From: Metridium senile
Taxonomy: Eukaryota; Cnidaria; Anthozoa; Actiniaria; Metridiidae
DNA length: 64,000 nt
Direction: 5' to 3'
NCBI GenBank assembly: GCA_949775045.1
Contig: OX459095.1
Coordinates: 23,164,311 to 23,228,310 of the forward strand
The stretch's first letter is position 1, and each line of letters begins with the position of its first letter. The translations under genes and the position numbers were made by a program. The notes under the pieces are model-generated. The model was not told the DNA's origin and did no database searches. It was given only the letters and a program-made list of their open reading frames with translations. Below, in pieces: positions 44,892 to 55,887 of the stretch.

Positions 44892-45590
44892 ATAAAACCA
44901 AAGTCTTAGGTCAGGGTTTTGAGGTCCTGGCGGCACACCCCTACACGCATTTCCGAGATAATTGTTATTTAATGAGTGCCCGTGATGCGTGAGATTTTGA
45001 AGCAAAATTTGCGGAAAAAGGAAGCGATAGGAAAAAAATCACAACTCATAAGAAAATAGTTTTTTCATACTATATCAAGCACAAATGCCAGCTAATGAAA
45101 CATTCTAAAATACAACATGGATAGTTTAATTTTGAATAAAAGACAAAGAAATACCTTGATTTGTCATATTTCGTCATTTAAGTGCTTTCAAAACTCGCAT
45201 GAAGTCGGACAAAAACTCCTACAAAAATCTATTTTTTTGTATGTTTGAAAAATTAACTATTTTTAAAAAATTGACATTTTTTCGGTTCTTTCAATTAAGC
45301 ATAAAGAAAGTATATAGTCCCACTCGAAATTCGAGGGTTTTGCCCTGAGCGGTTTTTGTGCGCTCGCACAGCGTTCAAAAGTAGCCAGTCACCTTAAAAG
45401 CAAATTGTGTAATGAAATTACATTTAATTGAAGCTGATTTATTCTAACGATTACTTTACAGAACTTTTAAAATTGACTAAATAAAATAAATAAATCACTT
45501 TTTTAAAGTCTCAATCTTCTAGCTGGACACAGTGTGCCCTACTAATCGGGGAGACTCACTCACACTCACTACCTCTATGTTAAATATTTT
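44892..45590. other. Non-coding stretch
   Basis: No exon or clear repeat is seen; AT-rich, with a GC-richer patch near 45340-45370. Confidence 0.3.
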
Positions 45591-45790
45591 GCACACAACT
45601 CTGCTCACATGTTCATTTTTGCGGAGGGAGGAAAACCAGATAACCCGGAGAAAAACCCTCGTGGCATAGGAGAGAAGAACACATCAAACAAACTCAACTC
45701 ACATATAATCCATGCCCGAGCCGGGACTCGAACCTGGACCACAGCGGTGAAAGGCCAGCACTCTCACCGCTAGGCCACCCATGCCACCCA
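45590..45790 (-). repeat. tRNA(Glu)-derived SINE
   Basis: Read on the minus strand, the head contains a pol III A box (TGGCCTAGCGGTGAGAG) and B box (GGTTCGAGTCCCGG) separated by a CTTTCAC anticodon loop, so it derives from tRNA-Glu(TTC). The acceptor and T stems have mismatches. After the tRNA part comes a non-tRNA body with CCGGGTTATCTGG-type sequence, the inverse of CCAGATAACCCGGAG on the plus strand. The head is at 45788. The 3' tail is not clearly delimited. Confidence 0.7.
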
Positions 45791-45904
45791 TAAGGAAATA
45801 TCTTTAATTAAAGGCTGCAAATAAGCGCCGGTAACATTTGTCCGCTACTGGTTAACAAAATTTAAGAGATGATAACTAACGGTAAACTAGTGTGTGCTGC
45901 GTCG

Positions 45905-46082
45905 GTGTTTCTAAAGAAACAGTTGTGATAAAAAGGTAAATTTTACACCGTAAAAAAGTAAGAAAGGTAACTTACTGACTTACGGACGTTTTCGACGAAG
46001 GACTAGCCTCCGAAACGTCAGTAAGTTACCTTTCTAAGTTACCTTGCGGTGTGAAATATACCTTTTTATCACAACTGTAACC
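45905..46082. repeat. Foldback repeat
   Basis: The arms ACAGTTGTGATAAAAAGGTA...AGAAAGGTAACTTACTGAC and the inverse GTCAGTAAGTTACCTTTCT...TACCTTTTTATCACAACTGT face each other around TTCGACGAAGGACTAGCC. Imperfect arms of about 70 bp. Typical non-autonomous foldback element. Confidence 0.8.
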
Positions 46083-46388
46083 AAATTTAAGGATTTTCGC
46101 CGGCAAAATTGTTTCCTGATGGAACACGTTGACTGGAGTTTTAATAGGTTTATCAGTGAATAGGCCTCATCCGTAGTTTTTTTTTTTTTGAGAAAAAGAA
46201 AATGTTAACAAATATTAGGCTCTTAAAAAGTTTTGTTTAAATATGCAAATTAGTTTATTAGCGCGAAGTTTTAGTAGATTTGGAATTCATTTTTCCGAAA
46301 AAGTGTGGCCTCTACATGGAAAAATAAAAGTTCTTTAAAGTGAGAAGTGAGAAAATTCAAAATGTATGTCCCTCCAGTGCTTCCGTAA

Positions 46389-46592
46389 AAATGTAACTTT
46401 GTGAATGTCATAGTTTGCATTGATTGCAAAATGTGACTTTTACGAACAATGAGTTTCTATACATGATGCATACTATATCTGCTTTCGCAGAGCCATTTTT
46501 TGTTAGTAATTTTACACTCAAATATATTTTCAAAATGTGACTTTGTGAATGTCATAGTTTGCATTGATTGCAAAATGTGACTTTGACGAAAT
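46389..46592 (+). repeat. Direct repeat, two ~60 bp copies
   Basis: AATGT(A)ACTTTGTGAATGTCAT...GCATTGATTGCAAAATGTGACTTT occurs at about 46389-46442 and 46532-46585. Confidence 0.9.
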
Positions 46593-46599
46593 TATTTAA

Positions 46600-47840
46600 C
46601 GAAGTTATTTGTTTATTTTATAAGTACTGAGATTTCTTTTAAACAATAATATCAAATCAAATATACCATGAATGAGTTCTATGGTTAAACGATTCAATGA
46701 TTAAAAAAATTCAGTGTTCACAAGACGAAAAGTAGCAACAAAATGATGAAAATTACCGTTGTAAAAGGAAAATTTACTCGTCTTCAATGCTTTTCAAAAA
46801 CCTTAAAATAGTCTTAGCTTTCCCGTCTTTGAAAGTAATAAATAAACTGTCTGTACTGCTAGACATTTGTCAACTTTTCTTACTTCTTTCCTGAATTCCA
46901 AGACGTTTTTCTATACAGTGTAGCTAAACATCTCATTGGATATATTTTTTCGAAATAGCAGTTTTCTTGCTGGTTGACTGTGACTTAAAACCGAACGATT
47001 TAAAAATCACTGCAATTTTATGAATAAATCTCAGTAATATATAGTAAAGTTTTTTTGCTATAATGCACTGTCTGGACATTTGATGAAAACTGAAGAATTT
47101 AAAATGGGTTTTGCGTAAAATGGACTCTGGGAGTTTAATATCCAGCAGGGAATGAAAAATTGAATGGCACTGAGAATGGGATCTCGAAAAAAAAAAACCC
47201 GCAAGAACAAATAGAATACTGTTTATTGAAACTACGTATACGCCATCCTGCATGTACAGATCTAACATACATTGACACTAATTGGCTGCACCATATACTG
47301 TTGCTCCATTCTGCCATCCTCTGGTTTCTTTTGCTCAATTCCCGATCCCGCCATTTTTTTAAATAAAAAAATATGAAGACCATCTTGTACAAAGCTCTAC
47401 ACGACACTGTACATTTTTTTATTGTAGTTCGATGCGGACTTACCTAAGTCAGTACCAAGAATATTTTTTTAATGACTAATGTTTCAAAAATGGCTAATTA
47501 AAACATCAATGATTAATACCATCAGCGAGGTATCTTTAGTTATTTTTGAAATATTTCCTCAAATTATCCATGCATTGATTAACCAATCCCAAAAGTCCTT
47601 TTCTAATCAGCCCATATAGTTTTGACATAATTGTCATCAAAAGGGAACTCTCTTTACCTCAAGGATCCGTGACTAGTTATAAGATATGAAATACATGTAA
47701 GAGAAAGAGTTTAATTAATCAGTTAACGTCAAATTAGCTTCGATCTTACAACAATAAATTTACAAAATATGCAAACTAGTTCATGTGATTTATAATGATT
47801 TTCTTGAATTTATTAATTTATATAATTTGCCAGGTTTTGA
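46600..47840. other. Non-coding, AT-rich flank
   Basis: No supported gene, TIR or tandem array up to the start of the HECT/integrase element. Short open stretches near 46933-47400 look random. Confidence 0.35.
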
Positions 47841-47844
47841 TACT

Positions 47845-48107
47845 CTATGGCAAGCCAACTGTAGCAATATTCAATGAACGAATATTTCATTCAAATAGTA
47901 ATTATTTCAATTCAATTCAATGCATATACTTTATGTTCAATACACTGTTTCATTCAATGTTTTTTTTTTGTTCAACAAAAAGTTTTCATTCAATGTCTTT
48001 TTTTTGTTCAACAAAAATTTTTCATTCAATGTGATTTTTTGGTTCAACGAATATTTTATCGTTCAACGATTTACTGTACAGCGGTTGACTGAAGAAATAC
48101 CCAGTCT
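47845..48107 (+). repeat. Left TIR of the HECT/integrase element
   Basis: Starts CTATGGCAAGCCAACTGTAG, includes TTCAATTCAATTCAATGC and several TTCAACAAAAA/TTCATTCAATGT modules, and ends ACTGTACAGCGGTTGACTG. It matches the right end in inverse orientation with gaps in the repeat modules. Confidence 0.85.
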
Positions 48108-48151
48108 TCTTCGACTTGCATGTGAAGTTTATCTTGCATGTGCACATAGAG

Positions 48152-48838
48152 ATGGATCCTTCATCTCTAGCGAAGTTATCCACTTGCCTTGGTGAAGCTT
48201 CAGAGCTTGTGAACAAGCTTCTAACAAAAGAGACTGATGCTGGAGCTTCGTCTTCTCGGCCTGGGTCGTCAAGGTCGCCGTCAGACGTATCGAGTGCATT
48301 GCAACGAGCAAGATCTATGCTCAACTTCTCCACGCAATCAGCAAGTGGCCTTACCAAGCGTTTAAACAAACGCGAACGCCTTAGAGCAACCAGTACTCAA
48401 GGAGACCAGAAAAAAAAAGCAAAAAAGGAAGATCTAAAAGCCTTTGAGTTCGTGTTAATTTCAATAGACGACGAAGACGAACACGACTGGGTGATTTCTG
48501 ACGATAAAATCATGCTTCGAGGTTTAATTGAATTGTCCTCTGATGCTTCCGAGGCTACAATTCGAAGCAAAATAGGCCAAGCAACTCGGGTTAACTATCC
48601 AATCGTTACAGATTCTGACTTTGTTTTTCTGAGAGCTACCAGAAGAAAGCTATCAATTCCAGTGAGCTGCAATTCATTTGGATACAAACAGCTGAAAGTT
48701 GTTGCTGGTCAAGGTGCCATTTATGTAAAGCTGAAAGCAGGTTTTGAATGCCTGTTATCCGAAAAAAAAGATAGCATTGACGTCGACAGTGATGATGGTA
48801 AGCGATAGTGTTACAGGCATGATAAATGTGCATTGTGT

Positions 48839-48869
<31 letters not shown>

Positions 48870-51800
48870 GGGGGATACCGACTTTTGTTTTGATTGATGC
48901 CAGCATTCATCAGCGATCACCACCTTTTGCTAATCCATGTAATTGTCATTCCTTTAGGCTTGCTTAACTCGTACATGAGTGATAAAGAAGAAGCCAATAA
49001 GCCACCTACTGAAGTAAGCTACACCAACAACCAAGCCCCAGCCTATTCTCAAGTGAGCAACAACAGCCAAAGCTCATCTCAAGTGAACAACAACAGCCAA
49101 AGCTCATCTCAAGTGAGCAACAACAGCCAAAGCTCATCTCAAGTGAGCAACAACAGCCAAAGCTCATCTCAAGTGAGCAACAACAGCCAAAGCTCATCTC
49201 AAGTGAGCAACAACAGCCAAAGCTCATCTCAAGTAAGCAACAACAGCCAACCTGCCTCTGAAATTTGTCCTGAAATGGACAAACTTGCTCAAGAAGCAGT
49301 GAGGTCCTGCAAAGATGGTAACATCTCAAACCCAACTGAGATCCTAAGACTTGTCCAAAGCAAGTTTGTTTACGGGAGAAATCTTGAGGTTCAAAGTGTG
49401 AGTGAAGTGTCGGAAGGAACGACACTGCACATCTTGGTTGACAGAAGCAGTCTTCTTGACACCGCATTTGATGAACTGAAAGTGGTTCCTACAGAAGATT
49501 TGAGAAAAACCCTTCAAGTAGATTTTTATGGTGAAGTATGTCAATACTAAACCATTTGTTTTGTTTGATATGTAGTATTTTATATGTTTATAGTGGTGTA
49601 CTGAAATGATTTTGCTTTTATTAGTGCAGTCTGACTTGATAAAAAATACTGCATCATATTGTTTGGAATGCAACAGAGTTGAATTCTATTACAGTAAAAG
49701 AAAGAATCAGAATCCATTATCTAATCTAAGCTAAATCCTTTGTTTTCTATTATATGAATTAGCACTATTTAGTACTAAATAGTACTATTTGTTTCACAGG
49801 TTTAGTGTGTTCACTCTATCAATATTATATTATTATATATTATTATATACAACTAACCAAACAAATTCTGCAATTTTTAATATATATATATATGGCTTTT
49901 GTTCTTGAGAGATAAAACAATAGGGAAACAAAAGACATATATATTTGAAGTTGCAGATTTTTTTGGATAGGTGTATATTATGTTTTAAAAGATTGGTTGT
50001 TTTCTTGTCTTATTTTGTTGTTGATTTTTGTCTTTTGATGTTAAAGCATAATATTAAAATGCCTGCAGTTTTATTATTTTGATGTACATGTAGCTTGTTT
50101 AGATTCAAAACAGTTTTATAATCACTATTTTATTGTACACATTTTAGGAAGCTGAAGATTTAGGTGGTCCCCGGAAAGAATTTTTTAGACTTATCCTCTC
50201 TGAAATATACAGTAAATACTTTGAAAAAGGACTGAAAGATCACATTGCAGAGGACTACCTCACAGTGGGTAAAATACTTGGTAAGAATACTATATGTGTT
50301 AACTCAGTCTACTGAGTTATAATTAACTACTGATAAATCTGTATTAACAGGCCTAAGTATCCTCCAAAATGGAAAGATGCCTACATTTTTAGAAGAAGAA
50401 ATACTTCAAAAAATGTTTTCTAATTCCCCAACACCACCACATTCATCCATGCAATATTTGCGAAATGGTCTCAAATTTCTTGGAATACACCAGGTAGGAG
50501 TTAATAAAATCATCTTTTTGTCCATTATCTTGGTTACATGTAGATCTCCTTGTCAGAACATAGATATTTTTATTTCCTGCAAATACACATCAATATTATT
50601 ATACTATTTTGAAGGTTGACTATTGGAGAACATTCACACATTTTCTAATCCTTAAAACTGGTGATCACATGACCTTGTCAGTCAAAAAATCATGTTATAA
50701 TTTAAATTATTATTTTTGATGAGTTGAAAAAAAATTACATTGCTTCAGGTTTTAAGCTACATGAATTAACCTAAAACTTTCAAGGGATGCTTATCTTGAC
50801 ATGTTTTGTTATAACTTTTTTCCCCCAGTTCAAGAACTAAATAAATGAAAAAATATAAATCTAAAAAAGTTGAGAATGTGCATGTTGTCCAATTTTCTAA
50901 TGATCATGAGCATTTTGAAGCATGTTTCATCCCATGTGTAAGAACATTACATGACTATTCTGTATGTACAGTAGGAGGCTGCTAGGTTACATGTCATGGG
51001 TCAATTTTCGTTCCTTTTGGGCCTTTCACCATGTTGCTATAGTGATTTACGTAACTCTACCCCCATTGACCACTGATTGATTGCTAAGAAAAATCCAAAC
51101 CTATCCAAGTCATTGTAAGCTCATTTTTTAATCAATCAAAATCTTTTTTTAATAATTTATTGAATACTGTTTTTTTAATAGAAACCTATTCACATTTTCA
51201 CAGATTGGATGTCAACTACCAATGTTTTTGCATTTATTGAGACGAAACACTGATCACAAGCTAACTGTGGCGCAACTGGCACAATTACTGAAACCCGAAT
51301 TTAGTCCTGAAGGGTCAAACAATCGTCCCCTAGAAAACAAAGTCTATGCTGCATTTATAAAATACATAAGGGAGGTAGCAAGTAAGTACATTAAATCTAC
51401 CAAGACCCCACAGGGCCTATCACAGCCAATCAGGTGCCTTTAAAATACAGGGTAACCCAGAGCCTTTGGCAGTGATGATGAAAAGGGTCTGGGTACGAGA
51501 ATGCTAATAAGTCAGCTGTTGTGGTTATATTTAGAACAATCAAACAAAAGTATTCCCTAATATGATTGCTTCATAAAATAATGGCTTCTCAAATTGAGCT
51601 ACTAGTTTCCAGTATTTCTCTACACCAATCTTTTCCTTTTTACAAAATTAAAAAAAATCCTATCAGCAAGATCCATAAATCCCAATCTGCCTTAAAATAT
51701 CAATGATAATTGATTCTTGGCTTACAAAATTAAGAAATAAGAAAAGGAGCATTTATATTGTAATTTGCATATTTTAATTGCAGCTCTGTGATATGAGGCA

Positions 51801-52203
51801 GGACAAAATAGTGCTGGGACACCAGCCCCAATTCAAGCACAAAACAGAAATTAGACAATAGATTGTTGTAAATTATAGGTGCCGATGCCTTTTGCAAGAT
51901 GTTAAGAGCCAAAATAATGTATATTATGTTGCAATGTTTTCAGGTGGTAGAAGACATGGGTTGTCATTATCAAGCATTTTGACATTCGCCACTGGCACAG
52001 ACGAAGAACCTATCCTTGGATTCCACATTCATCCAAGCATCCAATTCCATGAGGCACAAGATTCTTTTTTGCCAAGTGCAAACACTTGCATTTGCTGCCT
52101 CCGGCTGCCAAGGCCATCACTGAATGCACAGTTACCTGCCGTAGAGGTGCTTTTCCCTCTATATGACATGGCATTTTTGTCCACTTATTTTGGTTCAAAG
52201 TGA
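48152..52203 (+). CDS. HECT-domain E3 ubiquitin ligase-like protein, six exons, intact
   Basis: Exons are 48152-48797, 48958-49535, 50148-50280, 50351-50493, 51204-51381 and 51944-52203. All have GT/AG edges and matching phases, and total 1938 nt (645 aa). The first ATG giving MDPSSLAKLSTCLGEASELV was chosen; an in-frame ATG 36 nt upstream is possible. The N-terminal half is unrecognised, with a basic NLS-like patch (GDQKKKAKKED). Exon 2 carries seven SQVSNNSQSS decapeptides. The HECT domain begins about residue 400: DFYGE, then EAEDLGGPRKEFFRLILSEI, later LSSILTFATGTDEEPILGFH, and LPSANTCICCLRLP with the catalytic Cys in the usual TCxxxLxLP box. HECT enzymes pass ubiquitin via that Cys. It may modify host factors for the element; that role is inference. 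Confidence 0.85.
48830..48876 (+). repeat. GT microsatellite followed by G run
   Basis: A (GT)n tract and about 20 consecutive G lie within intron 1 of the HECT gene, probably length-variable. Confidence 0.95.
49045..49250 (+). repeat. 30 bp coding minisatellite (SQVSNNSQSS)
   Basis: Seven in-frame 30 bp units TCTCAAGTGAGCAACAACAG+CCAAAGCTCA encode a Ser/Asn/Gln-rich decapeptide. The units are almost identical at DNA level, showing recent expansion. Confidence 0.95.
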
Positions 52204-52233
52204 ATGTCAGATTTATAATGGTAATAGAACTGT

Positions 52234-52346
52234 GAAGTGTTGTGTTTTCCGCGCTTGACGTCAAATTTATTCTTTAGAAATTTGTATAATATGAAAGGAA
52301 TTGAAAAGAATAAATTTGACGTCAAGCGCGGAAAACACAACACTTC
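52234..52346. repeat. Perfect 41 bp palindrome just after the HECT stop
   Basis: The arm GAAGTGTTGTGTTTTCCGCG...TTTATTCTT is repeated exactly in inverse, ending CGCGGAAAACACAACACTTC, around a 31 bp loop. It begins 30 bp after the stop codon, so it would form a stable hairpin in the HECT 3' UTR, or it is a small foldback insert. Confidence 0.9.
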
Positions 52347-52349
52347 AGG

Positions 52350-53960
52350 ACTTATTAAAAGGGTCTATAGTTACAGTATTATGAACATTATGAGTTTGTA
52401 TTAGTATTATTATATTGTTATTGTTCTGTTTTTCATAAACACTTTTGATGAATAAATCTAATAGCATGCTTTCCATGCTTGATGTCAGGTTTGTGGTATT
52501 AAAATTCCTCAGTGTTGTATAGATTTCCAAAGGATGAATATTAACATTAATAGCAGAAAGCAGGGTATTGTTATTTTCATCTTTTGTATTTTATTGTCTT
52601 AACAATAATTACGATCTGTTACACTCTAGCTATTTCACTTTGTTTCTTGGGTTAATGAAAACAACTCTAACATATATTACCTAATAGTTTTTAGTTTGAG
52701 GCTATTTACCCACTAGAGTGCAAACACTTAGAGTGGTTTTCATTAACCTGTGAAATAAAGTGTAATAGTGCTATTGAACAAATAATTTTAAAACACAAAG
52801 TTTAAATTGACCTGACGCCCTTCATGCTATTTTGCAAATCTGTTGTGCATGAGGTGTATAATAAATCCCAGGAATTTGTCGAAGTTTTGTTTCAAAGCTG
52901 ACAGCAAGCTTGTTTTTGTAAAGTAGTAAAAATGTTAATGGTAGTGTGAATATTTGTAATACAGATATTGAGCTTTTAAAAATTGCTATAATTATTTCCA
53001 GAGAACTTTTGTATATTTAATGAGGCCTGGAATGATGTCACTTCATTTGCATTTTCAGATTTCAAATGTTTATATCTCAGAAAGGAGAGGTCGACATAAA
53101 GAAAAATTAAGTACACTTATTATACACCTCATGTACAACAGATTCACAAAATATAATGAAAGGCATCAGGTGTACTTTAAATGTAATAAAGCATATTATG
53201 CTAAAAAAGTGTTTCATGGGTTAATGAAAACCACTCTAAAGAATAAAATAGTACGTACTAACTAAGTATTACTAAATAATGCAAATTCCTTTGTTCTCTA
53301 TTCAATTTGTGCTATTTTGTACTACTTAGTACTATATCATGCTTTAGAGTGGTTCTCATTGGACTGTAAAACAATTACTAATAGTCAGTGTAGTCTGTGT
53401 CTAATAGTCATATTCAAACAAAAGAATACACTGAGTATTTTATGACTTAGGGTATACTAGTGTCTATTAATAGCTTGGTAACTATTTCACAGTCCAGTTA
53501 AAACCACTCTTAATAGCTAATTATTTTACAGTTTAAGTTTAACGACTATAAAAATGATAGAGTGGTTTACATAAACTTGTAAACATTAGCAAAAATGTGT
53601 AGTAGTTAAATGTTACCATTAGTTAACAACTACATGTATTTCAAGGGTTCATGAAAATCAATCTCAATGACAACAAAAACAAAATGATTGTTAAATTTAT
53701 GTAGTTTTTACATGGATATTTGCTTTGTTGACTATATCTTGATAATGATGAATAAAAGTTGTTTGATCTTATACATTGATAATTATTGATCTATTTCAGA
53801 AAAGCGCTGACAAACTATTTGAAATACAGTAACTGGGGGTGTGAACAATTTTTATTTTGGTTGGTTTCTCTCATCCAGCTATTATTCCTTATGGTTTGTC
53901 ACTTACATGTACAATGATGACAAATGACCATTTGAGTGTGAATGCATTGATGTATATCAT
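52350..53960. other. Convergent intergenic region with dispersed motif
   Basis: No exon. The motif GTTAATGAAAACCACTCTA, or its inverse TAGAGTGGTTTTCATTAAC, recurs with variation near 52652, 52730, 53220, 53345, 53492, 53560 and 53650. A separate inverted repeat (52803-52868 and 53113-53175, TTGTGCATGAGGTGTATAAT) makes a foldback of about 370 bp. Confidence 0.6.
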
Positions 53961-53961
53961 G

Positions 53962-55449
53962 TTACACGTTTATAGTTTGTTTAACTAGGTCCAAGGCATT
54001 CGTGTAAATTTCCATACCCATCTCTGTAGAGGATGCCAATGGATCTATTTCCTGTTTAAGAATCTGCAAAACTTCATCTTCCATTGATATCTCTACTGGA
54101 GATACTGTGACATTGTTATCACTATCATCAAATGGGGAAGGTCCCTGTGGATCATAGCCATAGAATACCAGGTCATCTGGGTCTTCATCAAGGCAGTCAT
54201 GTGATAATGGATTATCATCATGAAGCATTCCATTCATCCACATTTGATATGGAGACCAGTTATTAGCAGTTCGGATACCATGATTATTGAAGGTTTCCAG
54301 GTATTGATGAAGTGCTTTATTGATTCTTGCAAGAAAGACATAATGAAGTGCAAACATGTTAGTGGGATCTTCAATATTTAATTTGCCAGTATCTTCTAAA
54401 GCATAGAACAGATAATAAAAATAGTGGACAACACAACGAAACACGTCCCTCCACAGCCGTTCTATTCTTTGATTGTGAGTAGAAGGCCCAGCAATAAAGC
54501 TCCCCCTATTTGGTCCTCTTGCATCCACCATAGCATCACAAATCAAAACATTTTCTACACCTTTGTCGACACGAATTCGGGAAGGCCAAAGTCTATCTTT
54601 CTCAATAACATTTAGAAAAAGGGATAGCACTGTTTCTGATAAGTTGTTTGAACTGCAATGAAGAAACATGATCCGTCTAGAAAAGCCATCTATGCAGCCA
54701 TGGACAACTAGCCCCCAGCGTATGAGAGAGTGATGTCCATCAAGATGCCACAAGGAATTAGGCCAAGGAACTTGGTAAGTTCTTCGTCTTACAACTGCTC
54801 CCCATCGCAAAGCTGCATTTTCAGGATCCAGCCTTGCTATGCTCTCCCTTACTCTACTCCTTTGTACTCTCAGCCCCTTTGATCTGAGGTAACCACTCAT
54901 GTATACCTGTCCTGTAGTTTTGCCATGTTCATTCATATATTCAGATACCTTTTCATCTAGTTCCCCATCAGACAATGAGCTGAAACCACTCATTGATTGT
55001 AAATTATACTCCTTTAATCTCCTAGAGACAGTCCAGCGCGACACTCCCAATATATCGGCTATTTTCTGCCAGGAAAAACCAAAACCTCTCAGGTCCTCTA
55101 GCATTTCTTGTGGAATTTGTAATGATGGTCTTCCAGGTCTACCAGTGCGCTTAGAGTCAACAGGCACTTGAGCTACAGCAGTTGGCCTTTTGTGCAGTTT
55201 TAAATGTTGCTCCTGCAAGGACTGAAAAACATCGTAAAATGCACTTGCTAGAGAGCTCCAGTAGTCGTGGAATTCATTGTCGTTTTCAGCCAAGGATCGA
55301 AGCAAACCAATCGTTTGATCGACAACGGTCTGAATTTGTAAACTATTCGAGGAGCAGTCTCCAAGTAGAGCCTGCTCTGCATTGTCCAGAACTAAATGAA
55401 GAAATTTTGTAAGGTCTTCGTCAGGATTGAAACTTGATTGTAGAGACAT
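53962..55449 (-). CDS. Integrase-like DDE transposase, intact single exon
   Basis: A 495-codon frame from an ATG (MSLQSSFNPDEDLTKFLHLV). Residues about 104-150 form a resolvase/Hin-like HTH (GRPGRPSLQIPQEMLEDLRG, FSWQKIADILGVSRWTVSRR), and residues 160-210 a second helical segment. The RNase H-like core has Asp 237 (NSLWHLDGHHSLI), Asp 295 (RIRVDKGVENVLI) and Glu 330 (STHNQRIERLWRDV), with 34 residues between the last two as in retroviral and IS3-type integrases. The end is acidic. It catalyses strand transfer of the element if active. The start lies 88 bp inside the right TIR. Integrase-core proteins of this kind are widespread in fish and invertebrates. No stops or gaps. Confidence 0.88.
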   Translation of the reverse strand: MSLQSSFNPDEDLTKFLHLVLDNAEQALLGDCSSNSLQIQTVVDQTIGLLRSLAENDNEFHDYWSSLASAFYDVFQSLQEQHLKLHKRPTAVAQVPVDSKRTGRPGRPSLQIPQEMLEDLRGFGFSWQKIADILGVSRWTVSRRLKEYNLQSMSGFSSLSDGELDEKVSEYMNEHGKTTGQVYMSGYLRSKGLRVQRSRVRESIARLDPENAALRWGAVVRRRTYQVPWPNSLWHLDGHHSLIRWGLVVHGCIDGFSRRIMFLHCSSNNLSETVLSLFLNVIEKDRLWPSRIRVDKGVENVLICDAMVDARGPNRGSFIAGPSTHNQRIERLWRDVFRCVVHYFYYLFYALEDTGKLNIEDPTNMFALHYVFLARINKALHQYLETFNNHGIRTANNWSPYQMWMNGMLHDDNPLSHDCLDEDPDDLVFYGYDPQGPSPFDDSDNNVTVSPVEISMEDEVLQILKQEIDPLASSTEMGMEIYTNALDLVKQTINV

Positions 55450-55536
55450 TAGATTAAGTAAAATGGAAACGCAGAAATTGTAAAATGATTCTCCTTGACT
55501 CGGTACCAGGCTTACGACGCTAACAATATCCTGAGG

Positions 55537-55887
55537 GACTGGGTAATATATATCAACCGCTGTACAGTACTAAATAATACATCGTTGAACGAAAAATAAT
55601 GTGTTGAACGAAAAATAATGCGTTGAACGAAAAAAAACGCGTTGAACGAAAACAAATTTGCATTGAAGGAAAAATAACGCGTTGAACGCAAAAAATGTGT
55701 TGAATATGAAAAAGTCTTGTTGAATATTGATAAAACGTTAAATGCAAAAGTTTTGTTGAACAAAAAAAAAGCATTGAACGAGAAAAAAGTGTATTGAACG
55801 AAATATGATCGTTGAATTGAATTGAAATAGTACTCTTTGAAATAACATTTTTTTTTATTGAATATTGCTACAATCGGCTTGCCATAG
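55537..55887 (-). repeat. Right TIR of the HECT/integrase element
   Basis: Plus-strand sequence from GACTGGGTAATATATATCAA through CCGCTGTACAGTAC and at least eight GTTGAACGAAAAA(AT)AATGC-like modules to GAATATTGCTACAATCGGCT and TGCCATAG. It is the inverted partner of 47845-48107, about 90 bp longer because of extra modules. Confidence 0.85.

Larger units (their letters stand above)
47845..55887. mobile_element. 8.0 kb two-gene DNA transposon (HECT ligase plus integrase-like transposase)
   Basis: The ends begin CTATGGCAAGCC(A/G)A(C/T)TGTAGC and are inverted copies. The repeats extend inward for about 260-350 bp, through multiple TTGAACGAAAAA/TTCATTCAATG motifs, to a shared inner block CTGTACAGCGGTTGA and TACCCAGTC. 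Inside, a HECT gene runs rightward from 48152 and a DDE gene leftward from 55449, each starting within 100 bp of its repeat, converging on an AT-rich middle at 52.2-53.96 kb. Both genes are open. No obvious target duplication adjoins the ends (GATACT left, TGCAGT right). The arrangement recalls IS3EU-class elements, but that name is from memory. Confidence 0.85.

Noticed and set aside
45721..45788. Functional tRNA-Glu gene
   Set aside because: A and B boxes and the anticodon loop are present, but the acceptor and T stems have mismatches and non-tRNA sequence continues downstream, so a SINE is more likely.
46933..47407. Overlapping minus-strand frames
   Set aside because: AT-biased, no motif, no splice context; likely chance.
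48894..49467. Minus-strand open frame across the repeat (MSFGCCCSLE units)
   Set aside because: It is the antisense shadow of the SQVSNNSQSS repeat in the HECT gene.
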